Shown here in pieces: positions 34,549-43,172 of a DNA stretch of 64,000 nt. A program made the position numbers and the translations under genes. The stretch's first letter is position 1, and each line of letters opens with the position of its first letter. This DNA is from Solirubrobacterales bacterium (GTDB taxonomy: Bacteria > Actinomycetota > Thermoleophilia > Solirubrobacterales > 70-9): the NCBI GenBank assembly GCA_023958085.1, contig JAMLGI010000001.1, positions 124,001 to 188,000 of the forward strand. The letters run 5' to 3'. Below the pieces are notes generated by a model, which saw only the letters and a program-made list of their open reading frames with translations, was not told the DNA's origin and did not search any database.

Positions 34549-35064
34549 TCAGCGCGGAGCGAACTCCTCCGAACCGTCTCCGGGGGGATCCGGGGGAGGT
34601 GGGTCCGGGGGCGGAGGAGGCGGCGAGTAGACCGGGGCGGGAACCGGGGGCGACGAGGCCGCGGCCGGAGGTCCGGTCGGTGCTCCGCCTTGGTTCGGCG
34701 CCGGATCCCGGTCCGGCCGGCTGCTCCTCCACCTGCTCTTCTTGCGTCTCCGGGTTTCGGTTTTTCGGTCCCGGGAGCTTTCGCGGTCCGACCGTTCCGG
34801 CCGGCCACGACGCCGCTTCGGACGGACGCGATCAGGCCGGTCCGCTTCGGTCTGCCGGGGGTCGGGGGGAGCGATCGGCCCGGTCGGCAGCCCCGGTTGA
34901 CGGAAGCGATCCGACTCGGATGCGGTGAAGCCGACGTTCGCCGGAACCGGCGGTGGCTTCGGGCGGCGGAGGAGGTCCGGCAGGAAGGTCACGGTCAGCA
35001 GGATCAGGGCGGCCAGAGCGGCAGTCCTGATCGCCCGTTCGCGGTCGATCCGAATCGACTTCAT
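34549..35064 (-). CDS. Single-pass membrane protein with Arg/Pro-rich tail
   Basis: A protein of about 171 residues. After a short basic start (MKSIRIDRERAIR) comes one hydrophobic segment, then more than 100 residues of disordered, Arg/Asp-rich and then Pro-rich sequence ending SPPPPPPDPPPPDP. It ends 7 bp before the large membrane protein gene on the same strand, so the two are probably coexpressed. An ATG at 35106 would add 14 residues and has a GGTGG upstream. Low-complexity sequence makes the call cautious, although the membrane helix and the gene-like spacing support it. Confidence 0.5.
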   Translation of the reverse strand: MKSIRIDRERAIRTAALAALILLTVTFLPDLLRRPKPPPVPANVGFTASESDRFRQPGLPTGPIAPPDPRQTEADRPDRVRPKRRRGRPERSDRESSRDRKTETRRRKKSRWRSSRPDRDPAPNQGGAPTGPPAAASSPPVPAPVYSPPPPPPDPPPPDPPGDGSEEFAPR

Positions 35065-35120
35065 GGGGAGATAAGGGAGCAGCGGCAGAATCTCGCCCCC
35101 CTGCATCCCGAGGCCACCCC

Positions 35121-35149
35121 CACAGCCCCCTCACACCGGTGGGGCTGTG
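35121..35149. terminator. Hairpin upstream of the rpsF promoter
   Basis: CACAGCCCC (35121-35129) and GGGGCTGTG (35141-35149) form a perfect 9-bp stem with an 11-nt loop. It has no T-run. It lies between the divergent membrane-protein and rpsF genes and may be an insulator or a protein-binding site. Confidence 0.45.
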
Positions 35150-35244
35150 TAGCTCAGCGTGCCGATTCGGCGAGTCGAGCGGTGTGATGTCAGGCTCTGC
35201 CTACCGGGATCAGGGCCGGAGAGCGCCCGCGGAGCGATCCCCGA

Positions 35245-35250
35245 TATAGT
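35245..35250 (+). promoter_or_regulatory. -10 box of the rpsF promoter
   Basis: TATAGT lies 12 nt before the TTG start of rpsF. The message would have only a few untranslated bases. No -35 is recognisable. Confidence 0.5.
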
Positions 35251-35262
35251 CCCGCGTCGATT

Positions 35263-35667
35263 TTGACTGACTCAGCCCGCCAATACGAACTTGTCCTGAT
35301 GCTCGATCCCGATCTCGAGGAATCCGAGCGCGAAAAACTCGCCGCCGACGCTCGTTCGGCGATCGAAAAGCAGGGGTCTCTCACCCATGAGGACAACTGG
35401 GGCATCCGCGAGATGGCCTACGAGATCAACCACAAGCGGGAGTCCGACTACCGCCTGTATCGGTTCAACGCGTCGAACGAACTGCTGGGGCAGCTCGATC
35501 ACAGCCTGAAGATCGCCGACGGCGTGGTCCGGTTCCGGATCTTCCGGGTCGATCCCGACTCGCCCGTGCTTCCCGCTCCGCCGGCGACCGCCCAGGTCAT
35601 GGCCCCGACCGGGGACGATGACGAGCGACGTGGCCGCGGTCGTGGCCGCGACCGCGACGACGACTGA
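35263..35667 (+). CDS. rpsF: 30S ribosomal protein S6
   Basis: A 134-residue S6. The core YELVLMLDPDLEESE, NWGIREMAYEINHKRESDYRLYRF and the conserved ferredoxin-like fold end near residue 100. A charged Arg/Asp/Gly tail follows, which is common in actinobacterial S6. It is the first gene of the rpsF-ssb-rpsR-rplI-dnaB block and starts with TTG. Confidence 0.95.
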   Translation: MTDSARQYELVLMLDPDLEESEREKLAADARSAIEKQGSLTHEDNWGIREMAYEINHKRESDYRLYRFNASNELLGQLDHSLKIADGVVRFRIFRVDPDSPVLPAPPATAQVMAPTGDDDERRGRGRGRDRDDD

Positions 35668-35848
35668 CGGTCCGTCCGGATCGCCGTTTCCCGCCCGGGG
35701 CCCTGGCTTCCTGCTGCCCGGGCCTCCAGGGGGGCGAAGTTTCCCTGCCGGTCACTTTGACCTCCACCGGCATCGCTAGATTTCTGCCCTGACCCACGGG
35801 GCGACGTCCCGTGATGCACACAGAGGCACGACAAGGAGCGAACACCCA

Positions 35849-36337
35849 ATGGCTGAGAACATCAACAGGGTCACGATCACCGGCAACCTCACCTCGGATC
35901 CGGAACTGCGGCACACCCCCTCCGGAACCCCGGTCTGCTCACTGCGAGTTGCGGTCAACGGACGTCGCAAGGACCAGTCCGGACAGTGGGTTGACAAGCC
36001 CAACTACTTCAACGTGGTGGTCTGGGGCGCCCAGGGAGAGAACTGCAACAACTACCTTTCCCGCGGCCGGCCGGTTGCGGTCGACGGCCGCCTGGACTGG
36101 CGCGAGTGGGAGGCGAAGGACGGATCGAAGCGCCAGACCGTCGAGATCGTCGCCGACACCGTCCAGTTCCTCGGTTCCCGCGGTGACTCGGGGGGCGCGC
36201 CCGGTGGCCAGCAGGGCGGCCAGGGTCACGCCAACCAGCCCGAATCGGGGGGCTTCACGCCCTCGTCGGACGTACCGGCCGACACCGGGGACTTTGGTCC
36301 GACCGGCGGCGGTGGCGACGACGACATCCCGTTCTGA
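35849..36337 (+). CDS. ssb: Single-stranded DNA-binding protein
   Basis: A 162-residue SSB. The OB fold (about residues 1-110) contains INRVTITGNLTSDPELRHT and NYFNVVVWG. A Gly/Gln-rich linker follows, and the acidic tip DDDIPF recruits repair and replication partners. A clear AAGGAG ribosome site lies 11 nt before the ATG, so unlike many genes here this one has a leader. Confidence 0.97.
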   Translation: MAENINRVTITGNLTSDPELRHTPSGTPVCSLRVAVNGRRKDQSGQWVDKPNYFNVVVWGAQGENCNNYLSRGRPVAVDGRLDWREWEAKDGSKRQTVEIVADTVQFLGSRGDSGGAPGGQQGGQGHANQPESGGFTPSSDVPADTGDFGPTGGGGDDDIPF

Positions 36338-36458
36338 GCGGGGTCTGACGCCCGTCGGCGCGCCGGGACGGTTCCGGCGCCGGCGGGCATCTTCCGCAAA
36401 ATCCCGGTTCGGCCGGCGGGGATCGTGGCTGCGCGGGTCGATGCGATGCCGAAATCGC

Positions 36459-36464
36459 TAGGAT
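36459..36464 (+). promoter_or_regulatory. Candidate internal promoter ahead of rpsR
   Basis: TAGGAT in the 210-bp ssb-rpsR gap would start a transcript near 36471, giving a leader of about 77 nt that carries the two hairpins at 36479-36521. Confidence 0.35.
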
Positions 36465-36478
36465 GGCTGGTCCTGAGC

Positions 36479-36521
36479 GTCCGGACTCCCGGACGAGACG
36501 AGCTGCCCGGCCGAACCGGGC
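36479..36521 (+). promoter_or_regulatory. Two-hairpin leader before rpsR
   Basis: GTCCGG-ACTC-CCGGAC (36479-36494) and GCCCGG-CCGAA-CCGGGC (36505-36521) are perfect 6-bp hairpins. Ribosomal proteins S6 and S18 are known in other bacteria to bind their own mRNA leader, so this could be such a site; the match to that known motif was not demonstrated. Confidence 0.4.
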
Positions 36522-36547
36522 CGAAACTACGTAAGGCATCAGAGTAA

Positions 36548-36811
36548 GTGGCTAAGACACGAGAAGCAGGTCCGGCGCGCCGCGGCCGCCGCATGAGCGA
36601 GCGGATGCGCCCTCGCAAGTACACCAAGATTTCCGCGGAAAACATCGATTACAAGGATCTGACCCTGATCCGCCGGTTCATCTCCGATCGCGGCAAGACC
36701 CGCTCGCGGCGGGTCACCGGACTGTCCCGCAAGCATCAGGCCCAGCTCTCGGTCGCGGTCAAGCGGGCCCGCGAGATCGCCCTGCTGCCCTACGTCGGAG
36801 ACAACCGGTAA
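36548..36811 (+). CDS. rpsR: 30S ribosomal protein S18
   Basis: An 87-residue S18 with the conserved [18 protein letters not shown] and [20 protein letters not shown] blocks and a basic N-terminal extension. There is no CXXC zinc motif, so it is the zinc-free type. It starts with GTG. The TAA stop overlaps the rplI ATG (TAATG). Confidence 0.97.
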   Translation: MAKTREAGPARRGRRMSERMRPRKYTKISAENIDYKDLTLIRRFISDRGKTRSRRVTGLSRKHQAQLSVAVKRAREIALLPYVGDNR

Positions 36812-37263
36812 TGGCCCAGGCGATCCTTCTGGCCGACGTCGAGGGCCTTGGTGAGAACGGCACCGCGGTCGAGGTTTCGCCCGGTTACCTGCGCAACTAC
36901 CTTCAGCCTCGTGGCCTGGCCCAGCCGGCCACCCCGGGGGCGCTCGAGGCGGCGATACGCCGCAAGGAGGCAGCCGAGAAGGCGGAGCGTGAAGCGATCG
37001 CCAGGGCCGAGGAGAACGCCTCGCTGCTTTCCCGCACGGTGCTCACGATCCATCACCGGGCCGGTGAAGACGGCAAGCTCTACGGCTCGGTCACCAACAA
37101 GGAGATCGCCGAGGCGATCCGCGATGCCCGGGGCATCAAGGTCGATCGCCGCAAGATCCAGCTGGCGGCGCCGATCCACCAGGTTGGCACCTACATGATC
37201 GATGTCGAAGTGGCGGGCGGCGCGATCGCTTCGGTCAAGACGATCGTCGCCGAAGAGAAATAG
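36811..37263 (+). CDS. rplI: 50S ribosomal protein L9
   Basis: A 150-residue L9. The N-terminal RNA-binding domain holds GLGENGTAVEVSPGYLRNYL. The long connecting helix is followed by the C-terminal domain with LYGSVTNKEIAEAI and GIKVDRRKI. It is coupled to rpsR. Its TAG stop lies directly against the dnaB reading frame. Confidence 0.97.
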   Translation: MAQAILLADVEGLGENGTAVEVSPGYLRNYLQPRGLAQPATPGALEAAIRRKEAAEKAEREAIARAEENASLLSRTVLTIHHRAGEDGKLYGSVTNKEIAEAIRDARGIKVDRRKIQLAAPIHQVGTYMIDVEVAGGAIASVKTIVAEEK

Positions 37264-38675
37264 CGGGACAGACCCCTCCCCAGAACATCGAGGCCGAGGA
37301 GACAGTCCTCGGTGCGATGCTGGTCAGCGAGCCCGCGGTCAACCGGGTCATCGATGACGTCAGACTGAAGGCCGGCGACTTCTACCTGGACCGCCACCGG
37401 GCGATCTACGGGGTGATGGTCGACCTGTACGCCGCCGACAAGCCCTGCGACCACCTCACGGTGAACGAGGCCCTGGCCGAGAAGGGTCTGCTGGAAGAGG
37501 TCGGAGGCAAGAACGCTGTATTCGAACTCTCGGCGAAGGTTTCGGCACCGGGCAACGTCCGTCACCACGCCGAGATCGTCAAGGAGCATGCCCTGCTGCG
37601 GCGGCTGCTCGAAACCAGCCACCAGATCGGTGCCTGGGTCAACGAGCGTGAAGCGCCCGCCGACGAGCTCTCCGAACGGGCCGAGGCCCTGCTCTTCAAC
37701 GTCGCCCACAAGGAGCAGGCCGGCGATTTCCGGCAGCTCAACGAGGTGCTGGACGACGAGGTCGATCGCCTGCACAAGCTGGCCAGCGGCGAACTCACCT
37801 CAAGCGGGGTCAAGACCGGATTCACCAAGCTGGACGACCTCACCGGAGGTCTCCAGCCCTCGAACCTGATCATCGTCGCCGCCCGCCCTTCGGTCGGCAA
37901 GAGCGCCTTCGTGGCTAACCTGGCCGAGAACGTGGCGGTCCGAGAGAACCGCTCGGTCGCCTTCTTCTCGCTGGAGATGTCGGAGATCGAGCTGGCCCAG
38001 CGCTTCATCGCGTCCCAGGCGGGGATCCCCGGTGATCGCCTGCGCAAGGGGAAGATCAGCACCAGCGACCGGAGCCGGGACTGGAGCAAGGTGATCGACG
38101 CCTGCAACAAGCTGGATCAGGCGCCGCTGTTCATCGATGTGACCTCGGATCTCGGACTGCTCGACCTTCGGGCCAAGGCCCGTCGCCTCCATGCCCAGGA
38201 GCAGAAACGCAACGGGGTCGGACTCTCGCTGATCGTGGTCGACTACCTGCAGCTGATGCGGATGGACGAGTCGCGGGCCAGCATGGTGGAGAAGGTCGGT
38301 CAGATCAGCCGTGGACTGAAACTGCTCGCCAACGAGCTGGAACTGCCGGTGGTCGCGCTATCCCAGCTCAGCCGGGCCAACGAGTCCCGACCGGACAAGC
38401 GGCCGGTGCTTTCCGACCTGCGTGACTCGGGCAACATCGAGCAGGACGCGGACCTCGTCGCCTTCCTGTACCGGGAGGACGTCTACCGGCGGGATCCGAA
38501 CGAGCGGGACGGCTCGGCCGAGGTGATCGTCTCCAAACACCGGAACGGACCGGTCGGCATGGTGCCACTGGCGTTCATGGCGACAATCCCCAAGTTCGTT
38601 GAACCGGCACCGGCCCATCCGGCCGGGGAGGGTTCCCCGGCCGCGGTCCGGGCCGAGAGCGAGACGGCCGCCTGA
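37260..38675 (+). CDS. dnaB: Replicative DNA helicase DnaB
   Basis: The hexameric 5'-3' replicative helicase. The N-terminal domain is followed by the RecA-like core with Walker A ARPSVGKSAF, then LEMSEIELAQR, VVDYLQLM and the arginine-finger region SRANESRPDKRP; there is no intein. The first in-frame ATG is 37317, but the typical family N-terminus (TPPQNIEAEETVLGAMLVS) is encoded from 37272. No ATG, GTG or TTG lies upstream in a plausible place. The frame reaches back to an ATA at 37260 that overlaps the L9 stop. I include this part; 37317 is the conservative start. The gene overlaps the loader gene by 1 nt. Confidence 0.92.
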   Translation: MAGQTPPQNIEAEETVLGAMLVSEPAVNRVIDDVRLKAGDFYLDRHRAIYGVMVDLYAADKPCDHLTVNEALAEKGLLEEVGGKNAVFELSAKVSAPGNVRHHAEIVKEHALLRRLLETSHQIGAWVNEREAPADELSERAEALLFNVAHKEQAGDFRQLNEVLDDEVDRLHKLASGELTSSGVKTGFTKLDDLTGGLQPSNLIIVAARPSVGKSAFVANLAENVAVRENRSVAFFSLEMSEIELAQRFIASQAGIPGDRLRKGKISTSDRSRDWSKVIDACNKLDQAPLFIDVTSDLGLLDLRAKARRLHAQEQKRNGVGLSLIVVDYLQLMRMDESRASMVEKVGQISRGLKLLANELELPVVALSQLSRANESRPDKRPVLSDLRDSGNIEQDADLVAFLYREDVYRRDPNERDGSAEVIVSKHRNGPVGMVPLAFMATIPKFVEPAPAHPAGEGSPAAVRAESETAA

Positions 38676-39406
38676 TGGCCCCCGGCCCGCCCGAGGCGCC
38701 CAACGGCCTGCCCGCCTGTCCGCTCGGACGCTGCGACGGCAGCGGCTGGATCCTGGCCGAGGACGGTCTCACCGCGTCCCGCTGCGCCTGCCTCCAGCCG
38801 CGGCTTGACCGGGTTCGTGCGGCCGGAATCAACTCGGTGATCCCGCGGCGCTACCGGGGGGTCTCGTTCGAACGCCCACCGGTCACCGAGATCGATCCGA
38901 ACGTGGTGGATCCGGTCCGTGAATGGATCGAGGACCTTGACGGAAACCTTGAACGCGGTCGGGGGCTCTGGTTGATGGGCGACACCGGAACCGGCAAGAC
39001 CACCCTGGCGATGCTGATCTCGAAGGAACTGCTCCGGCAGGGGCACACGGTCGCGATCTACTCCCTGCCGAAGCTGCTGGCCCGGATCCGGTCGACCTAC
39101 GGAGCCGACCAGGGAGAGGAGAGCTACGCCGATTTTTTCGAGCGCCTCTGTGAGGTCGACATGCTCCACCTCGAGGATCTCGGAACCGAGTACCGCACCG
39201 AGTGGGTGCTGGAGCAGCTCTACGCCCTGGTCAACGAACGCTACGAACGGCAGCGTTCGATCATGGTCACCACCAACTCCACGCTCGAGCAGCTGGAGGA
39301 GCAGCTTGGCGATCGGGTGGTCTCGCGGCTGGTCGAGATCTGTGGCGATCCGCTGGCGCTCTACGGGGACGACCGGCGGATCACCTTTCGCCCACCCGAG
39401 GGCTGA
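38675..39406 (+). CDS. DnaC/DnaI-like AAA+ ATPase, probable helicase loader
   Basis: A 243-residue AAA+ ATPase of the DnaC/IstB group. An N-terminal Cys cluster (Cys15, Cys20, Cys37, Cys39) forms a likely zinc-binding domain as in Bacillus DnaI. Walker A is GDTGTGKT (102-109), and Walker B is LHLEDLG (164-170). Sensor regions follow (VTTNSTLEQLEEQLGDRVVSRL). It begins on the last base of dnaB (TGATG), so it is translated together with the helicase, strongly suggesting that it loads DnaB onto DNA. It could instead be an IstB-type protein, but no transposase is near. Confidence 0.85.
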   Translation: MAPGPPEAPNGLPACPLGRCDGSGWILAEDGLTASRCACLQPRLDRVRAAGINSVIPRRYRGVSFERPPVTEIDPNVVDPVREWIEDLDGNLERGRGLWLMGDTGTGKTTLAMLISKELLRQGHTVAIYSLPKLLARIRSTYGADQGEESYADFFERLCEVDMLHLEDLGTEYRTEWVLEQLYALVNERYERQRSIMVTTNSTLEQLEEQLGDRVVSRLVEICGDPLALYGDDRRITFRPPEG

Positions 39407-39439
39407 CCGGTCGCCCGGGCCGCTCGGAGCGGCCGCGGA

Positions 39440-40801
<1,362 letters not shown>

Positions 40802-40840
40802 TCTCGCCGATCCGTTCCACATAAACGTCCGTGTTTTGTG

Positions 40841-41042
40841 TACAATGCTGTATCAGCACAGGTCACGGGATGTGACTCACTGCTAACAACGACGTTGACT
40901 GGGGTCCCTCCCTACCTCCAGCAGCGCTTAGCCGGATAAACAGGGCGGATCGACTCACTCTCCCTTGAGCCGGTCCGCCCACCGGCATTTAAGGGGGCCC
41001 TACCGGAACCGCCGCGTACCGATCCCGGTCGGCAGGTTCCGG
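40841..41042 (+). ncRNA. Candidate structured RNA (unassigned)
   Basis: A 200-bp intergenic stretch with a promoter-like TACAAT at 40841-40846. It holds a run of hairpins: GCTG-TAT-CAGC (40847-40857), GTCAC-GGGAT-GTGAC (40862-40876), a 13-14 bp stem at 40943-40980 (GGGCGGA paired with TCCGCCC at its base), and a GC-rich stem at 41003-41042. There is no open frame with codon support. It does not match the motifs I know for tmRNA, RNase P, SRP or 6S RNA. It may be a small RNA, or simply an elaborate two-way terminator between purA and the convergent membrane gene. Confidence 0.4.
41003..41042. terminator. Long hairpin between convergent genes
   Basis: CCGGAACC (41003-41010) and GGTTCCGG (41035-41042) form a perfect 8-bp stem, extended inside by GCCG/CGGC and ACCG/CGGT. 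It lies 20 bp from the end of the minus-strand membrane gene and could terminate both directions. There is no T-run. Confidence 0.55.
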
Positions 41043-41061
41043 AAACGGTCTCTCAGTACCG

Positions 41062-41763
41062 CTATGTTTCTGTGCTGCTGTCGGCGGTGGGGATCACGCC
41101 CGCCTCTTCCTGACGGCGCTCCCCGCGGTCCAGGAGCCGCAGGGTCAGCACCGTCATGCCAAGGGTGGCGACGGTCGCCAGCGAGATCTGAACGGAGAGC
41201 AGACCCTCCCGGCTCCAGTAGACGTCCCGCATGTCCAGCAGCAGGGCCGCCTCGTCGAAGGTCAGGCCGGCACCGATGCCGAGTCCGAACGCGGACCCGC
41301 CCCTGGTCCGCCGGCCGTTCCCGAGCAGCGCGGTGACCCCGGCCCCGAAACCGATCAGGATGCCGGGTACGAAGTGGTGGATGTGGCGGCCACCAACCCG
41401 CACGTTCCGGAACGGGCCGCGCCCCTCCCGGATCGCCCAGGTGGTCAACCGGACCGCGGCGAAACTCCCGAGGAACCCGGCCATCAAGTTGAACAGCAGG
41501 GTCTCCCGTTCGCTTGCGGCGGTGTAGCCCTCCCGGGCGACCACGATCGTGTCGATCGCCGCCGCCGGGGTCGAGTCCAGCAGCCCCTGGGTTTCCGGCG
41601 AGTGGACCCGTCGTCCCAGCCGCCGGGTGAACTGTCCGGCCCCGACCGCGGCTGCGATCGCCAGGGTCCCGACCGCCAGGCCGCCGGTCACCGCGTCCGA
41701 GCGCATCGTCTCCCAGTGCGAGTGCCGCCTTCTTCGTCCCGGGATTCGAAGCGGCAGGGCCAT
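41062..41763 (-). CDS. Conserved integral membrane protein
   Basis: A 233-residue protein with about five hydrophobic segments. The conserved central block RVGGRHIHHFVPGILIGFGAG carries paired histidines that could bind a metal or act in a membrane enzyme. The C-terminal segment (FDEAALLLDMRDVYWSREG) is a second conserved block. I know this type from actinobacterial genomes but without a named function. It starts 4 bp after the nucleotide-sugar dehydrogenase stop and is likely cotranscribed with it. Confidence 0.75.
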   Translation of the reverse strand: MALPLRIPGRRRRHSHWETMRSDAVTGGLAVGTLAIAAAVGAGQFTRRLGRRVHSPETQGLLDSTPAAAIDTIVVAREGYTAASERETLLFNLMAGFLGSFAAVRLTTWAIREGRGPFRNVRVGGRHIHHFVPGILIGFGAGVTALLGNGRRTRGGSAFGLGIGAGLTFDEAALLLDMRDVYWSREGLLSVQISLATVATLGMTVLTLRLLDRGERRQEEAGVIPTADSSTET

Positions 41764-41767
41764 CCGG

Positions 41768-43066
41768 TCAGAGCAGGGTCAGGTCCGGACGGGGTCCCAG
41801 ATCCCGGGTCACACCGCGCAGGTCGAGGACGTGTTCGCTCAGTTCGACCACCCGTTCCCACTCGATCCCGGGATGGGCGGTGACGATCACGGTCAGGGCC
41901 GATTCGTCACAGGCCGCGTCGAGATCGGTGACCGAGGCCAGACCACTTTCGGCCAGCTCCGGAACGTGCGGGTCGTGGTAGGCCAGGTCGGCGCCGAGTT
42001 CCGACAGCAGACCGATGATGCGGAGTGCCGGGGACTCCCGGATGTCACCGACCCCGGCCTTGTAGCTCACCCCCATGACCAGGATCCGGGTTCCGTTGAC
42101 CGGCCTGCCGTTCGCGTTCAGGACCCGCTCGATCCGGTTCACGCAGAACAGAGGCTGGGACTGGTTGATCTTGCCGGCCAGCTCAACGAACTCGGGATAG
42201 AAGCCGTGCTCCCGGGCCTTGAAGGCGAGATAGAACGGGTCCACCGGCAGACAGTGGCCACCCATGCCCGGGCCCGGCTCGAAGCGCATGAAGCCGAACG
42301 GCTTGGTCGAGGCTGCGTCGATCACTTCCCAGACGTCCACCTCGAGCCGGGCGCAGAGCTGGGCCAGCTCGTTGACCAGGGCGATATTGACCGAGCGGAA
42401 GATGTTCTCCAGCAGCTTCGCCAGTTCGGCCGCCTCGGGGGTGGTGAGCGGCACCACCGTGTCGCAGATCTCCCCGTAGAGGGCTGCCGCCCGGGAGGTG
42501 CAGGCATCGGTGAGTCCGCCGACCAGCTTCGGGGTCGTTCTCACCGTGAAGTCGACCCGGCCGGGATCGATTCGCTCCGGCGAGAAGGCAAGATGGAAGT
42601 CGGTGCCGGCCAGGCGCCCGTCCCGTTCCAGGATCGGCCGGATCAGATCCCGGGTGGTGCCGGGGTATGTGGTTGACTCGAGCACCACCAGCTGTCCCGG
42701 CTGCAGCACTCCGGCGAGGCCCTCGGCGGCGCTCTCGAGGTAGCTCAGATCCGGTTCCCGCGAGCCGGTGAGCGGAGTCGGGACACAGATGATCACCGCC
42801 TCACAGCCCCGCAGTTCGCCGTAGTCCATTGTGGCGTGGAGTGAACCGGCCAGTGAGGACAGGGCGCTTGAGGGAACGTCCTCGACGTGACTCTCCCCCC
42901 GGTTCAGAGCCGCGATCTTCCCGGGGACCGTGTCAAGCCCGATCACATCGCGGCCGCTCTCCGCGAAGGCGACGGCCAGCGGAAGCCCGACGTAGCCGAG
43001 GCCGATCACCCCGACCTTGCCGCTGTCGATCTGAGAAGTTACTGACGCATCTCCGGCCGGACTCAC
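41768..43066 (-). CDS. UDP-glucose/UDP-ManNAc-type nucleotide-sugar dehydrogenase
   Basis: A 432-residue NAD-dependent enzyme that oxidises a UDP-sugar C6 alcohol to the uronic acid. The N-terminal dinucleotide fold is VGVIGLGYVGLP. The catalytic Cys sits in GPGMGGHCLPVDP. The lysine block AGKINQSQ and the third domain (MGVSYKAGVGDIRES) complete the fold. WecC-like spacing suggests UDP-N-acetyl-mannosaminuronate or a related sugar, but UDP-glucose is possible. It starts at GTG 43066 behind a leaderless -10. Confidence 0.93.
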   Translation of the reverse strand: MSPAGDASVTSQIDSGKVGVIGLGYVGLPLAVAFAESGRDVIGLDTVPGKIAALNRGESHVEDVPSSALSSLAGSLHATMDYGELRGCEAVIICVPTPLTGSREPDLSYLESAAEGLAGVLQPGQLVVLESTTYPGTTRDLIRPILERDGRLAGTDFHLAFSPERIDPGRVDFTVRTTPKLVGGLTDACTSRAAALYGEICDTVVPLTTPEAAELAKLLENIFRSVNIALVNELAQLCARLEVDVWEVIDAASTKPFGFMRFEPGPGMGGHCLPVDPFYLAFKAREHGFYPEFVELAGKINQSQPLFCVNRIERVLNANGRPVNGTRILVMGVSYKAGVGDIRESPALRIIGLLSELGADLAYHDPHVPELAESGLASVTDLDAACDESALTVIVTAHPGIEWERVVELSEHVLDLRGVTRDLGPRPDLTLL

Positions 43067-43072
43067 GGGGGT

Positions 43073-43078
43073 AGTGTA
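43073..43078 (-). promoter_or_regulatory. -10 box of the nucleotide-sugar dehydrogenase gene
   Basis: TACACT on the minus strand ends 6 nt before GTG 43066. Confidence 0.5.
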
Positions 43079-43161
43079 GGTCCTGCCCGGTGGAGAGCCG
43101 TTGCCACCGGATGGTTCGGTCGTCGCTGCCCGTCCCGCTGCCGTTCGTCACCGATGGCGGG

Positions 43162-43167
43162 TACGAT
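43162..43167 (+). promoter_or_regulatory. -10 box of the first TetR gene
   Basis: TACGAT ends 5 nt before ATG 43173 and 8 nt before ATG 43176. Confidence 0.45.
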
Positions 43168-43172
43168 CACAG

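Noticed and set aside
35140-35195. A tRNA-like TAGCTCAG near 35150
   Set aside because: There is no matching T arm, anticodon stem or acceptor pairing; it is a chance match beside the hairpin at 35121-35149.
37250-37275. Programmed -1 frameshift fusing L9 to DnaB
   Set aside because: The sequence before the L9 stop has no classical slippery heptamer, and no reason for a fusion is known; kept only as an alternative under the dnaB start finding.
38675-39406. IstB transposition protein
   Set aside because: No IstA or inverted repeats are near, and overlap with dnaB plus the zinc cluster fits a helicase loader better.
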